From NCBI GenBank assembly GCA_029880025.1, contig JAOUPE010000125.1, positions 1 to 5,357 of the forward strand: a stretch of 5,357 nt of DNA. The letters run 5' to 3'. The first letter of the stretch is position 1. Each line of letters opens with the position of its first letter. The position numbers and the translations under genes were made by a program. The notes under the pieces were generated by a model. The model did no database searches. It was not told the DNA's origin and was given only the letters and a program-made list of their open reading frames with translations. Of the stretch, positions 1 to 5,357 are shown piece by piece. Source of the stretch: Caldifarciminota bacterium (GTDB taxonomy: Bacteria; Hydrothermota; Tepidihabitantia; Tepidihabitantales; JAOUPE01).

Positions 1-1273
1 GGACATTTAAAGAAACCAAAACTCTTTTTTGCTGTGCATTAGTCAAGATATATTGAGCAACCGAAGGCATTTTTTTATTAATCTTATCATAAACATCATT
101 AGTCTTGCGGATTATTTCCATAAATTTGTTCGTCTCACCAATCTCATCAATCGATTTCGGCACCGTGACCCCCAATCCCGGATCATAAAACTGAGCAGTG
201 ATTGTCGCCATCCGGTGGCGTTTCAATTGAGCAAAACAGGAGGCGGAAACTACTAAATCAAATGTGAGATGAATATGTTCAAATTCTCTTAAAACCGCAT
301 CATAAAACTTTAAATATTGGCAAGCCGTTTTCATCAGCTCTTTTTTCTGATACAGCATCAGTTTGCGAGCCTTTTTTAAACATTTGTTAAATGGTAAATT
401 TGAACTGCGATGAAGTAATGATGCAATTAGAATATTATCGGCATCCGGGGTGTAATGGACTAATTGAACATCATCGCTTTGAAGCCAGCTCTCCTCTTCA
501 CCCATAATCTTCTGCACCTTGGCATTAAGCTCGGAATAGGTTTTCTGGTCATAGTCATTAGCTTGATGGAATAAAACAATTGAAGGGGCAACCTTTTCGG
601 TCAGGGCAAAAAGTTTTGAACCCAGCTCACGAATTTCCGTGAGCCCATAGGATGACAATCGTCTTAGCATCAATTCCAGATTACGGGCATTTACAGTTGC
701 CCCAAGCTGGCTTTTGGTTGCCAAGGAAGTTGTATACCGTGCATCTTCATTGGCATAATTCTCTAACGCCTTCGAGTCAACGCTCGCTTCCGAATACCGT
801 TTTTGAAAATAGTTTTTCAACTTGGTTAAGAGTCCTTGATAATAGCGATTTTGAATTTCGACGATATTCACAAAATCATTTAAAAATGGCGTGTTTTTAA
901 TCTCCTCTGGAATCAAATAATTTTCATCTAAGGCAACATAACGCTGGGATTTCTCGGTATATGAATTTAACCGAAACCCCTCCAATATCTCAATTGCTAA
1001 TCGAGAAATCCCGCCGATATCGAAATTAAATACGGCGTGTTCGGCAATCGAATGGTGCCCCATTTCAAAGATTATTGTCCGGTTTGATTTTCTTGCCTTT
1101 TCGACTTCTTTGCGCGCGGTTTTTCGAAGGTCGGCAGGAGATGCTTTACTGCGGCTGATTCGGGCATAAGCTGCGGCAATAGTCTCTGGAGTGAGGATTA
1201 TCTTCTTTTTCCTTCCGGCGAGTTCTTTTAATGTCTCGCTGTCAACATTGAATCCAGCTAAATTTACTTCCAT
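1..1273 (-). CDS. thyX: Tandem-domain FAD-dependent thymidylate synthase (ThyX-like), 3' end beyond the left edge
   Basis: ThyX methylates dUMP to dTMP with FAD, NADPH and methylenetetrahydrofolate in the cytoplasm. The reading frame is open to the left edge, giving 424 visible residues, nearly twice the usual ~220-250. Two ThyX-like halves are visible. Half 1 (about 1-240) has HHSIAEHAVFNF at 73-84, then GFRLNSYTEKSQRY at 99-112, which aligns with R-H-R-x2-S-x2-E-x-S-x-R-Y but has G and F for the first R and H. It also has EDAR (176-179) and TVNAR (193-197), matching the conserved C-terminal arginines of ThyX. Half 2 (from about 265) has FEHIHLTF (331-338) and an intact RHR (352-354), but TAQFYDP replaces the E-x-S-x-R-Y part. 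Its C-terminal region lies outside the window. The ATG at 1273 follows AAGGA by 7 bases, and that site overlaps the acyP stop, so the two genes form an operon. Long ThyX proteins are known, from memory, in Chlamydia. Family is sure; catalytic activity is inferred. Confidence 0.88.
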   Translation of the reverse strand, partial: MEVNLAGFNVDSETLKELAGRKKKIILTPETIAAAYARISRSKASPADLRKTARKEVEKARKSNRTIIFEMGHHSIAEHAVFNFDIGGISRLAIEILEGFRLNSYTEKSQRYVALDENYLIPEEIKNTPFLNDFVNIVEIQNRYYQGLLTKLKNYFQKRYSEASVDSKALENYANEDARYTTSLATKSQLGATVNARNLELMLRRLSSYGLTEIRELGSKLFALTEKVAPSIVLFHQANDYDQKTYSELNAKVQKIMGEEESWLQSDDVQLVHYTPDADNILIASLLHRSSNLPFNKCLKKARKLMLYQKKELMKTACQYLKFYDAVLREFEHIHLTFDLVVSASCFAQLKRHRMATITAQFYDPGLGVTVPKSIDEIGETNKFMEIIRKTNDVYDKINKKMPSVAQYILTNAQQKRVLVSLNV

Positions 1274-1280
1274 ATCATTT

Positions 1281-1285
1281 TCCTT
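1281..1285 (-). promoter_or_regulatory. Ribosome binding site of the thyX-like gene
   Basis: On the minus strand AAGGA lies 7 bases upstream of the ATG at 1273 and directly abuts the TGA stop of acyP, overlapping its last base. It fixes the start of the thyX-like gene and suggests translational coupling with acyP. It is the clearest Shine-Dalgarno sequence in the window. Confidence 0.75.
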
Positions 1286-1560
1286 CAATATTGTATCGAA
1301 AAATCAGTGCATTTGCCAACATATTTTTGCCAATTAACCTTCACTTCTTTTACGTTTGCTGCCGATGGTCCTTGTTTTAAATGTTCAATCAATTTGAGAA
1401 TATCCTCTTTTTCTCCCTCAGCCATCGACTCAACACTACCATTAGGAAGATTCCTTACCCAGCCGGTTAAATCCAGTTTTATTGCATTCTCTCTGGTAAA
1501 GTCACGAAAGAATACGCCTTGTACTCTACCCGTAACTATTATAGATGCCCGTATATTCAT
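1285..1560 (-). CDS. acyP: Acylphosphatase
   Basis: A 91-residue protein, the normal length for this small cytoplasmic enzyme, which hydrolyses acyl phosphates such as acetyl phosphate or 1,3-bisphosphoglycerate. The family signature GRVQGVFFRDF is at 11-21; its Arg19 matches the phosphate-binding arginine. GWVRNLPNGSVE is at 33-44; its Asn37 matches the catalytic asparagine. Both key residues are present, so it should be active. The ATG at 1560 has no Shine-Dalgarno sequence. It lies only 5 bases after a TATATT -10 box, so the mRNA is probably leaderless. It is the first gene of an operon with the thyX-like gene, 11 bases downstream. Acylphosphatase genes sit next to many unrelated genes, so the neighbourhood says little about its substrate. 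Confidence 0.96.
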   Translation of the reverse strand: MNIRASIIVTGRVQGVFFRDFTRENAIKLDLTGWVRNLPNGSVESMAEGEKEDILKLIEHLKQGPSAANVKEVKVNWQKYVGKCTDFSIQY

Positions 1561-1565
1561 ACATT

Positions 1566-1593
1566 AATATAGAAATTATTGGTTATGTGTCAA
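1566..1593 (-). promoter_or_regulatory. Promoter of acyP-thyX, leaderless type
   Basis: On the minus strand a perfect TTGACA -35 box (1588-1593) is followed by a 16-base spacer and TATATT (1566-1571, five of six matches to TATAAT). The expected transcription start, 6-8 bases after the -10 box, falls on the acyP ATG itself (1558-1560). No other start codon in that frame fits. The transcript would therefore have no 5' leader. Confidence 0.7.
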
Positions 1594-1612
1594 TCTTTAA
1601 CAAAAACTTCGC

Positions 1613-1641
1613 TTGACACTAAGTCAGTCTTGAGTTTAAAT
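1613..1641 (+). promoter_or_regulatory. Promoter of the GNAT-like gene, divergent to the acyP promoter
   Basis: A perfect TTGACA (1613-1618) is followed by a 17-base spacer and TTAAAT (1636-1641, four of six matches to TATAAT). Transcription would start near 1648, giving a leader of about 45 bases before the TTG start at 1693. The -35 boxes of the two divergent promoters are 19 bases apart and form the arms of a 7-bp inverted repeat (GTGTCAA / TTGACAC), so polymerases at the two sites could interfere with each other. Confidence 0.55.
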
Positions 1642-1682
1642 TAAGGCGTCCGATGGATTTTTATCAATTCTCTTTAACCTTT

Positions 1683-1687
1683 GAGGT
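1683..1687 (+). promoter_or_regulatory. Ribosome binding site deciding the TTG start at 1693
   Basis: GAGGT ends 5 bases before the TTG at 1693. An in-frame TAA lies at 1687-1689, overlapping this site, so the reading frame cannot begin further upstream. No in-frame ATG occurs until codon 116, well inside the conserved part of the protein. The TTG is therefore the only credible start. Confidence 0.7.
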
Positions 1688-1692
1688 AAAAC

Positions 1693-2805
1693 TTGGTTCA
1701 GATTGCTGAGGTAAAAACACCAGCCCAGTTAAAAGCATTTATTAATTTTCCCTGGAAAATATACGTTGAAGACCCTAATTGGGTGCCGCCCTTAAAGAGA
1801 GAAGTCAGTAAATTACTCGACCAAAAGCGTCATCCGTTCTGGGAACATGCCCGTCGTTCACTTTTTCTGGCGCAAAAAAATGGCGAGTTAGTGGGTCGGA
1901 TTAGCGTTCAGGTTGATGATAATTATAACCGATTGTGGAATGAGAAGCTTGGTTCTTTTGGATTTTTCGAGTGCCGAGATGACCAAGCCGTGGCTAATGC
2001 ATTATTCGATGCTGGTGCCGAATGGCTAAAAAAACAAGGAATGAACCTGATGAGGGGTCCAATGAGTCCGTCTTCCAATGATGAATGGGGATTTTTAATT
2101 GAAGACTTTGACCAACCACCGGTATTGATGATGCCCTATAACCCCCCTTACTATCTAACCTTAGCTGAGAATTATGGTTTCCGAAAGGCTAAAGACCTCC
2201 TCGCCTTTATAAAATATGCTTCAACTGCGATGCCGGATCGACTGATCCGCCTTGCCGAAAAACTCAAGCAGAATCCCCATATCAAAATTCGACCGGTGAA
2301 CATGAAGAACCTTAAATCGGAAATGGCTATAATTCGACAGCTCTATAATGACTCTTGGCAAAAGAATTGGGGATTTTCACCAATGACTGAGAATGAGATG
2401 AATTTCCTCGCCAATAATCTTAAGAATTTTGCTCTACCCGAGATGGTGTTGTTAGCATTTTACGATGGCAAGCCGGCTGGGCTGTCGGTTACTTTACCTG
2501 ACCTGAACCAAGTCCTCAAATACCTTAACGGCAAATTGGGTCTAATCGGTATTATAAAATTCTTCTACTATCGAAAGCGAATAAAGGGCATCCGCGCCCT
2601 TTTATTCGGTTTTAAAGAAGAGTATCGGCGTCTTGGTTTGCCGGTCCTGCTTTTCTATGAAACCGAGCAGTTTGCACGTTCCCAGGGCTATGAGTGGTGC
2701 GAACTTTCTTGGAATTTAGAGGATAATCAATTAATCAACGACTTCGACTGCGAAGTGGGCGGTAAAATTTATAAACGGTATCGGGTAGTTGAGAAGTCGC
2801 TCTGA
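1693..2805 (+). CDS. YghO-like protein with GNAT-type acyltransferase fold
   Basis: A 370-residue soluble protein with no signal peptide or membrane segment. It resembles the uncharacterised YghO-type group of GNAT-fold proteins. The N-terminal half has FWEHARRSLFLA (49-60), then GELVGRISVQVDDNYNR (64-80), a GNAT-like beta hairpin, then GSFGFFEC (87-94) and the group's typical RGPMSPSSNDEWG (121-133). The C-terminal half carries a second GNAT-like region: FKEEYRRLGLPVLLFYE (307-323), which takes the place of the acyl-CoA pyrophosphate loop, then ELSWNLEDN (337-345) and GGKIYKRYRVVEK (356-368). The loop lacks the full R/Q-x-x-G-x-G/A pattern (RRLGLP instead), so acetyl-CoA binding is uncertain. 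The substrate is unknown. It starts with TTG and is read alone from its own promoter, divergent to acyP. Family membership is likely; function is not assigned. Confidence 0.82.
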   Translation: MVQIAEVKTPAQLKAFINFPWKIYVEDPNWVPPLKREVSKLLDQKRHPFWEHARRSLFLAQKNGELVGRISVQVDDNYNRLWNEKLGSFGFFECRDDQAVANALFDAGAEWLKKQGMNLMRGPMSPSSNDEWGFLIEDFDQPPVLMMPYNPPYYLTLAENYGFRKAKDLLAFIKYASTAMPDRLIRLAEKLKQNPHIKIRPVNMKNLKSEMAIIRQLYNDSWQKNWGFSPMTENEMNFLANNLKNFALPEMVLLAFYDGKPAGLSVTLPDLNQVLKYLNGKLGLIGIIKFFYYRKRIKGIRALLFGFKEEYRRLGLPVLLFYETEQFARSQGYEWCELSWNLEDNQLINDFDCEVGGKIYKRYRVVEKSL

Positions 2806-2807
2806 AC

Positions 2808-2872
2808 CGATTTAACTTTATATAATTCATTTCTTCGGGCAGCTATAAAAATCCCGTCTAAAGTAAAAATCG
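2808..2872. repeat. Long imperfect inverted repeat behind the GNAT-like gene
   Basis: The left arm (2808-2820, CGATTTAACTTTA) pairs with the right arm (2859-2872, TAAAGTAAAAATCG) as two 6-bp blocks separated by a one-versus-two base bulge. A nested CGGG (2836-2839) and CCCG (2853-2856) can close an inner stem. The repeat begins 2 bases after the stop codon of the upstream gene. No T-run follows on either strand, so it is not a standard intrinsic terminator. It could protect the 3' end of the mRNA, terminate weakly, or be a protein-binding site. Confidence 0.5.
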
Positions 2873-2897
2873 AGATGGCACAATTTACTGCCAGCTA

Positions 2898-2925
2898 TTG
2901 ACAAATCGATATGTTGCGGTATTCT
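2898..2925 (+). promoter_or_regulatory. Promoter of tRNA-Asp
   Basis: A perfect TTGACA (2898-2903), a 16-base spacer and TATTCT (2920-2925, four of six matches) place transcription start near 2932, about 9 bases before the mature tRNA 5' end. It is the only good promoter between the GNAT-like gene and the gene at 3025, so it probably drives both the tRNA and that gene. Confidence 0.55.
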
Positions 2926-2940
2926 TTTAAAAGAAAAATT

Positions 2941-3016
2941 GGGCTCGTAGTGTAGCTTGGTTTAACACGTCGCCCTGTCACGGCGAAGATCGCCAGTTCA
3001 AATCTGGTCGAGCCCG
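2941..3016 (+). tRNA. tRNA-Asp, anticodon GTC
   Basis: A complete cloverleaf can be folded by eye. The acceptor stem GGGCTCG / CGAGCCC pairs fully (2941-2947 with 3009-3015). The D stem is GTGT / ACAC with GG at 2959-2960 in the loop. The anticodon stem is TCGCC / GGCGA with loop CTGTCAC, giving GTC at 2977-2979. The T stem is GCCAG / CTGGT with one G-T pair and loop TTCAAAT. The discriminator base is G3016, an aspartate identity element in bacteria. CCA is not encoded (CTT follows), so it must be added by tRNA nucleotidyltransferase. The gene lies in a promoter-tRNA-ORF arrangement with only 8 bases before the next start codon. Confidence 0.97.
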
Positions 3017-3024
3017 CTTCTCAA

Positions 3025-3873
3025 ATGCGGATATTTATCTTAGCAGTAGTCGGTTTAATTCTACTCCTGGCTATTTTTTTAATTTCCTGGCGCTATCTTC
3101 AAACTACCTATAATCAAAATATTGGCGCGCGAGCTGAATTACTGAAATACGAAACTAAATTTCTGAACGCTTTAGCCAAGAAAGACGGCACAAAAATCCA
3201 CCGACTATTTAACCCGGCTTTCCAGAGGAAATTTTCCAAAGACCAAGTTCAAGAAGCACTCGTCCAATGGTATTCTGACCAGTCTTATAGAACAGCAAAG
3301 ATAGGAATCGTTAATATTGTTGGTATCTCAGGACATATCACTTCCTGGATATCTTTCCGCAATTCACCAGAAACCAAATTTATCTACCAGTATTGGATAA
3401 ATAATGATAGCGTTTGGCAATTAATGTGGTTAACCGGTATCCTAAATCATGAGGATTTTGAATACGGTGATTACGATACCCTTGCCCAAAGAGAAATAAT
3501 GCAACTCATGCTTGAAGAAACCGTGTCCGACTCTGGATTTGAAAAGCTCTTCCAACAAATCGATTTGACAAATACCGTTGTGATACTAAGACAACCGGAC
3601 CGGAAACAATTTTCAGTTCGCCTTCCGAAAAATCGCGTTTTATGGTTAACCGAAGATGAACTTAAAGAAAATTATCCATTTTTAGGTATTAATACATATT
3701 TAGAATTCGGAATAGTTAGAATACTGGATGGAATTGCGATTGGCGCTTTAGATATTGTCCCAATTCATTCGGCAAAACCACCGCCAAGAATTCAGCGTCG
3801 ACACAGCGTCTCAATGTTATTTAAGAAAGAGAACAAATCTTGGATTTTTACTGGTTACGGCAGTATTTGGTAA
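3025..3873 (+). CDS. Membrane-anchored protein of unknown function, possible NTF2-like domain
   Basis: I do not recognise a characterised family. The 282-residue protein starts with one strongly hydrophobic segment (about 3-21, FILAVVGLILLLAIFLIS within it), preceded by a single arginine and not followed by a clear cleavage site. This suggests a signal anchor with the rest outside the membrane. Residues of about 36-138 look like an NTF2/SnoaL-type fold: a helix with KYETKFLNALAKKDGTKIHRLF (41-62), then strands ending in YQYWINNDSVWQLMWLTG (121-138). The remaining part (about 150-282) has alternating strands, an IVPIHSAKPPPRIQRR proline-rich stretch (244-259) and ends in WIFTGYGSIW. No cysteine is present. 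The ATG lies 8 bases after the tRNA with no Shine-Dalgarno sequence. The stop is doubled in frame (TAA TAG). The domain guess is weak; that it is a real gene is likely. Confidence 0.75.
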   Translation: MRIFILAVVGLILLLAIFLISWRYLQTTYNQNIGARAELLKYETKFLNALAKKDGTKIHRLFNPAFQRKFSKDQVQEALVQWYSDQSYRTAKIGIVNIVGISGHITSWISFRNSPETKFIYQYWINNDSVWQLMWLTGILNHEDFEYGDYDTLAQREIMQLMLEETVSDSGFEKLFQQIDLTNTVVILRQPDRKQFSVRLPKNRVLWLTEDELKENYPFLGINTYLEFGIVRILDGIAIGALDIVPIHSAKPPPRIQRRHSVSMLFKKENKSWIFTGYGSIW

Positions 3874-3937
3874 TAGGGCAGCCAAAAAATTTTACTCTGA
3901 AATTATTCCGATACTATTAAAAAACCTTTTCCTTAAA
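3874..3937. other. Convergent intergenic spacer without a clear terminator
   Basis: This 64-base spacer lies between the 3' ends of the membrane-anchored protein gene (plus strand) and lipA (minus strand). It is AT-rich. The only inverted repeat is AATTT / AAATT around 3890-3906, too weak for an intrinsic terminator. On the minus strand GGTTTTTT could be a T-run but no stem precedes it. How either transcript ends cannot be read from the sequence. Confidence 0.4.
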
Positions 3938-4798
3938 TCATCGATAATCAGTTGCAGTTAACAATTCGGCGGAATAAGAACTTCTCACTAAAGGACTGCT
4001 CAAGACCCTACTAAATCCTAATTCCAAACCATACTTCTGAAAGGTCTCAAATTGTTCAGGTCTGATGTATTCACTAACCGGCAGATTATTACCGGTAGGT
4101 TGAAGATACTGACCAATTGTTAAAAAATCTACTTTTGATTTTTTCAGGTCTTTCATCGTTTGCAAAACTTCATTTTCCGTTTCTCCCAACCCAACCATAA
4201 ATCCGCTTTTGGTTTTAATCTCCTTGTTTAAACTCTTGACCGAACGTAAAACCTCTAAGGAAATTTGATAGCCAGCTCGTTTGTCCCTTATCTTCGGAGT
4301 TAAGCGCTCAACCGTTTCCAGATTATGCCCTGTGATATATGGTTGGGCTGATAAAACTTCGGCTAAAGATGATATTTTACCAGCGAAGTCAGGAATCAAT
4401 ACTTCGATTTTGGTATCAGGACTAATTTGTCGAATCGAGCTAATTGTATTCTTAAAAACTTCTGCCCCTACATCAGCCAAATCGTCACGCGTGACTGAAG
4501 TTATCACTACATAGTTTAGTCCCAATTCTTTTACCGCACGAGCAATTCTTTCTGATTCTTCGTTATCCACTTTTCCTTTTGGATTGCCCTTTTTGACCGC
4601 ACAGAATTTACAGCTTCGGGTACAGACATCGCCCAAAATCATAAATGTCGCGGTCTTTCTTGACCAGCACTCTCCTAAATTTGGGCAGCGGGCTTCTGAA
4701 CATACTGTGTGTAGGTTGTATTGAGCAAGTAGTTCTTTCATCTTTTGATAATTCTTGCCCTTGGGCAGTTTGATTTTTAACCAATCTGGTTTTCGCAA
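3938..4798 (-). CDS. lipA: Lipoyl synthase
   Basis: This radical SAM enzyme inserts two sulfur atoms at C6 and C8 of octanoyl groups attached to the lipoyl domains of 2-oxoacid dehydrogenases or the glycine-cleavage H protein. Its 286 residues are normal for the family. The auxiliary [4Fe-4S] cluster motif C-x4-C-x5-C is present at Cys33, Cys38 and Cys44 (CSEARCPNLGEC). The SAM cluster motif C-x3-C-x2-C is at Cys59, Cys63 and Cys66 (CTRSCKFC). The C-terminal RSSYSA (272-277) supplies the serine ligand of the auxiliary cluster. Other family blocks are TSVTRDDLADVGA (100-112) and GHNLETVERLTP (157-168). The start is TTG: an in-frame TAA lies three codons upstream, and RKPDWLKIKLP right after it is the family's usual N-terminus. 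No Shine-Dalgarno sequence is seen. It follows the polyferredoxin gene by 18 bases, probably in one operon. lipB and lplA are not in the window. Confidence 0.97.
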   Translation of the reverse strand: MRKPDWLKIKLPKGKNYQKMKELLAQYNLHTVCSEARCPNLGECWSRKTATFMILGDVCTRSCKFCAVKKGNPKGKVDNEESERIARAVKELGLNYVVITSVTRDDLADVGAEVFKNTISSIRQISPDTKIEVLIPDFAGKISSLAEVLSAQPYITGHNLETVERLTPKIRDKRAGYQISLEVLRSVKSLNKEIKTKSGFMVGLGETENEVLQTMKDLKKSKVDFLTIGQYLQPTGNNLPVSEYIRPEQFETFQKYGLELGFSRVLSSPLVRSSYSAELLTATDYR

Positions 4799-4816
4799 GT
4801 TAATTTAGGAAATAAT

Positions 4817-5357
4817 TTAAAACTTTATTTCAATACTGCGCGGTGAGCAGTGCCAGACACATTCGAAACAGCGAATACAATCAAGCTGATTTGAGTTCTG
4901 ATGGACTTCAATCCCCATCGGACAGACTCTTTCACAAAGTCGGCAAGTCTTACACTCTTTTGCATCTAACTTTAAGTGAAGCAAACTGAATTTATTGAAG
5001 ATGGCGTAAATTGCGCCAATCGGACAGACAACCCGACAAAAAGGTCGCTTGATTGGTATCGAAAGAACCAGAGTAGCAATCAAAATTCCAATCTTGGTAT
5101 AGTAAAGCCAACCGACCAATCTTCGCAGGGAATGAACCGGGTCCCATAAAACCAACGGAATACCAGCTTGAAGTGTGCCCTGGGGACAGAGCTTACAATA
5201 CCATGGTTCACCAGTGTAATAGGCAAATATTAGAGCCACTCCAATTAGAATCAAAAATTTAACTGCGGTAAGGTCAAACTTTTTAATTTGCCATTTTATC
5301 AGGTTATCGGCAACGATGCCGACAACGACAAAACCGACTACCGATAAAATTGCAAAT
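4817..5357 (-). CDS. Membrane polyferredoxin, NapH-like 4Fe-4S protein, 5' end beyond the right edge
   Basis: An integral-membrane iron-sulfur protein that passes electrons between redox partners at the membrane. The frame stays open to the right edge, so 179 C-terminal residues are visible and the true start is outside the window; the TTG at 5254 is an internal codon. Visible order: a hydrophobic segment (about 1-17), a basic loop (KWQIKK), a second (31-48), CKLCPQGTLQAGIP (54-67), a third (about 87-101), CRVVCPIG (107-114), then two ferredoxin [4Fe-4S] motifs, C-x2-C-x2-C-x3-C-P (135-146) and C-x2-C-x2-C-x3-C (160-170). The CP-x-G pairs are typical of the Fer4_5 domain in NapH, MauN and related proteins. 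It ends 18 bases before lipA, whose chemistry needs low-potential electrons. Whether the two cooperate is an inference from order alone. The natural partner is unknown. Confidence 0.9.
   Translation of the reverse strand, partial: FAILSVVGFVVVGIVADNLIKWQIKKFDLTAVKFLILIGVALIFAYYTGEPWYCKLCPQGTLQAGIPLVLWDPVHSLRRLVGWLYYTKIGILIATLVLSIPIKRPFCRVVCPIGAIYAIFNKFSLLHLKLDAKECKTCRLCERVCPMGIEVHQNSNQLDCIRCFECVWHCSPRSIEIKF

Noticed and set aside
29..256. Open frame of 75 codons on the plus strand
   Set aside because: It lies antisense within the thyX-like coding region, which has clear conserved motifs; the peptide has no recognisable features and no ribosome binding site.
652..900. Open frame of 82 codons on the plus strand
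   Set aside because: It is antisense to half 1 of the thyX-like gene, including the TVNAR block; it is a shadow frame.
1307..1567. Open frame of 86 codons antisense to acyP
   Set aside because: acyP carries both catalytic residues and the family signature on the other strand, so this frame is a shadow.
2876..2893. Possible sigma54 promoter (TGGCAC ... TGCC) upstream of tRNA-Asp
   Set aside because: The GG-to-GC distance is one base too long for a -24/-12 promoter, and the sequence is better explained as a small 5-bp inverted repeat (TGGCA / TGCCA).
3893..3935. Intrinsic terminator for lipA or the convergent gene
   Set aside because: Only 4-5 bp AT stems are possible, and the T-run on the minus strand is not preceded by a GC-rich hairpin.
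3755..3961. Short frame overlapping the end of the membrane-anchored protein gene
   Set aside because: It overlaps the end of a longer gene in another frame and runs into lipA; no ribosome binding site or recognisable motif.
4281..4514. Open frame of 77 codons on the plus strand inside lipA
   Set aside because: It is antisense to conserved lipA blocks and has no independent support.
4817..5254. A complete 145-residue ferredoxin gene starting at TTG 5254
   Set aside because: The frame continues without a stop to the right edge and encodes further membrane segments typical of the family, so the gene is partial and starts outside the window.

Overview
The window is a slice of a bacterial chromosome of moderate-to-low GC. 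It has sigma70-like promoter pairs (three TTGACA -35 boxes), a Shine-Dalgarno site in one operon, TTG starts on two genes, and a tRNA whose CCA end is not encoded. The protein set (ThyX-type thymidylate synthase, LipA, acylphosphatase, membrane polyferredoxin) fits an anaerobic or thermophilic lineage, possibly an uncultured candidate phylum. The taxonomic guess is weak and rests only on protein style and gene mix.

Layout. Positions 1-1560 hold a leftward operon: acyP (acylphosphatase), then a long tandem-domain ThyX-like gene that runs off the left edge. A 132-bp intergenic region (1561-1692) carries two back-to-back promoters, one for acyP and one for the rightward gene at 1693. That gene encodes a two-part GNAT-fold protein of the YghO type. 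Behind it lie a long imperfect inverted repeat (2808-2872) and a promoter for a tRNA-Asp(GUC) gene. The tRNA is followed only 8 bases later by a membrane-anchored protein of unknown function (3025-3873). This gene converges with a leftward pair: an integral-membrane polyferredoxin, cut by the right edge, followed by lipA (lipoyl synthase).

How the parts relate. ThyX makes dTMP from dUMP using FAD and methylenetetrahydrofolate. LipA inserts sulfur into octanoyl groups on 2-oxoacid dehydrogenase or glycine-cleavage proteins and consumes low-potential electrons. The upstream polyferredoxin could be an electron carrier, but that link is only inferred from gene order. There is no mobile element, CRISPR array or clear sign of recent transfer, and no stretch over 300 bases lacks a gene.

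The most notable observation is the ThyX-like protein. It has two ThyX-fold halves whose signature motifs have decayed in a complementary way: the first half keeps E-x-S-x-R-Y and N-A-R but has lost R-H of R-H-R, while the second keeps R-H-R but has lost E-x-S-x-R-Y. Other points are a probably leaderless acyP mRNA and the tRNA-mRNA junction at 3016/3025.
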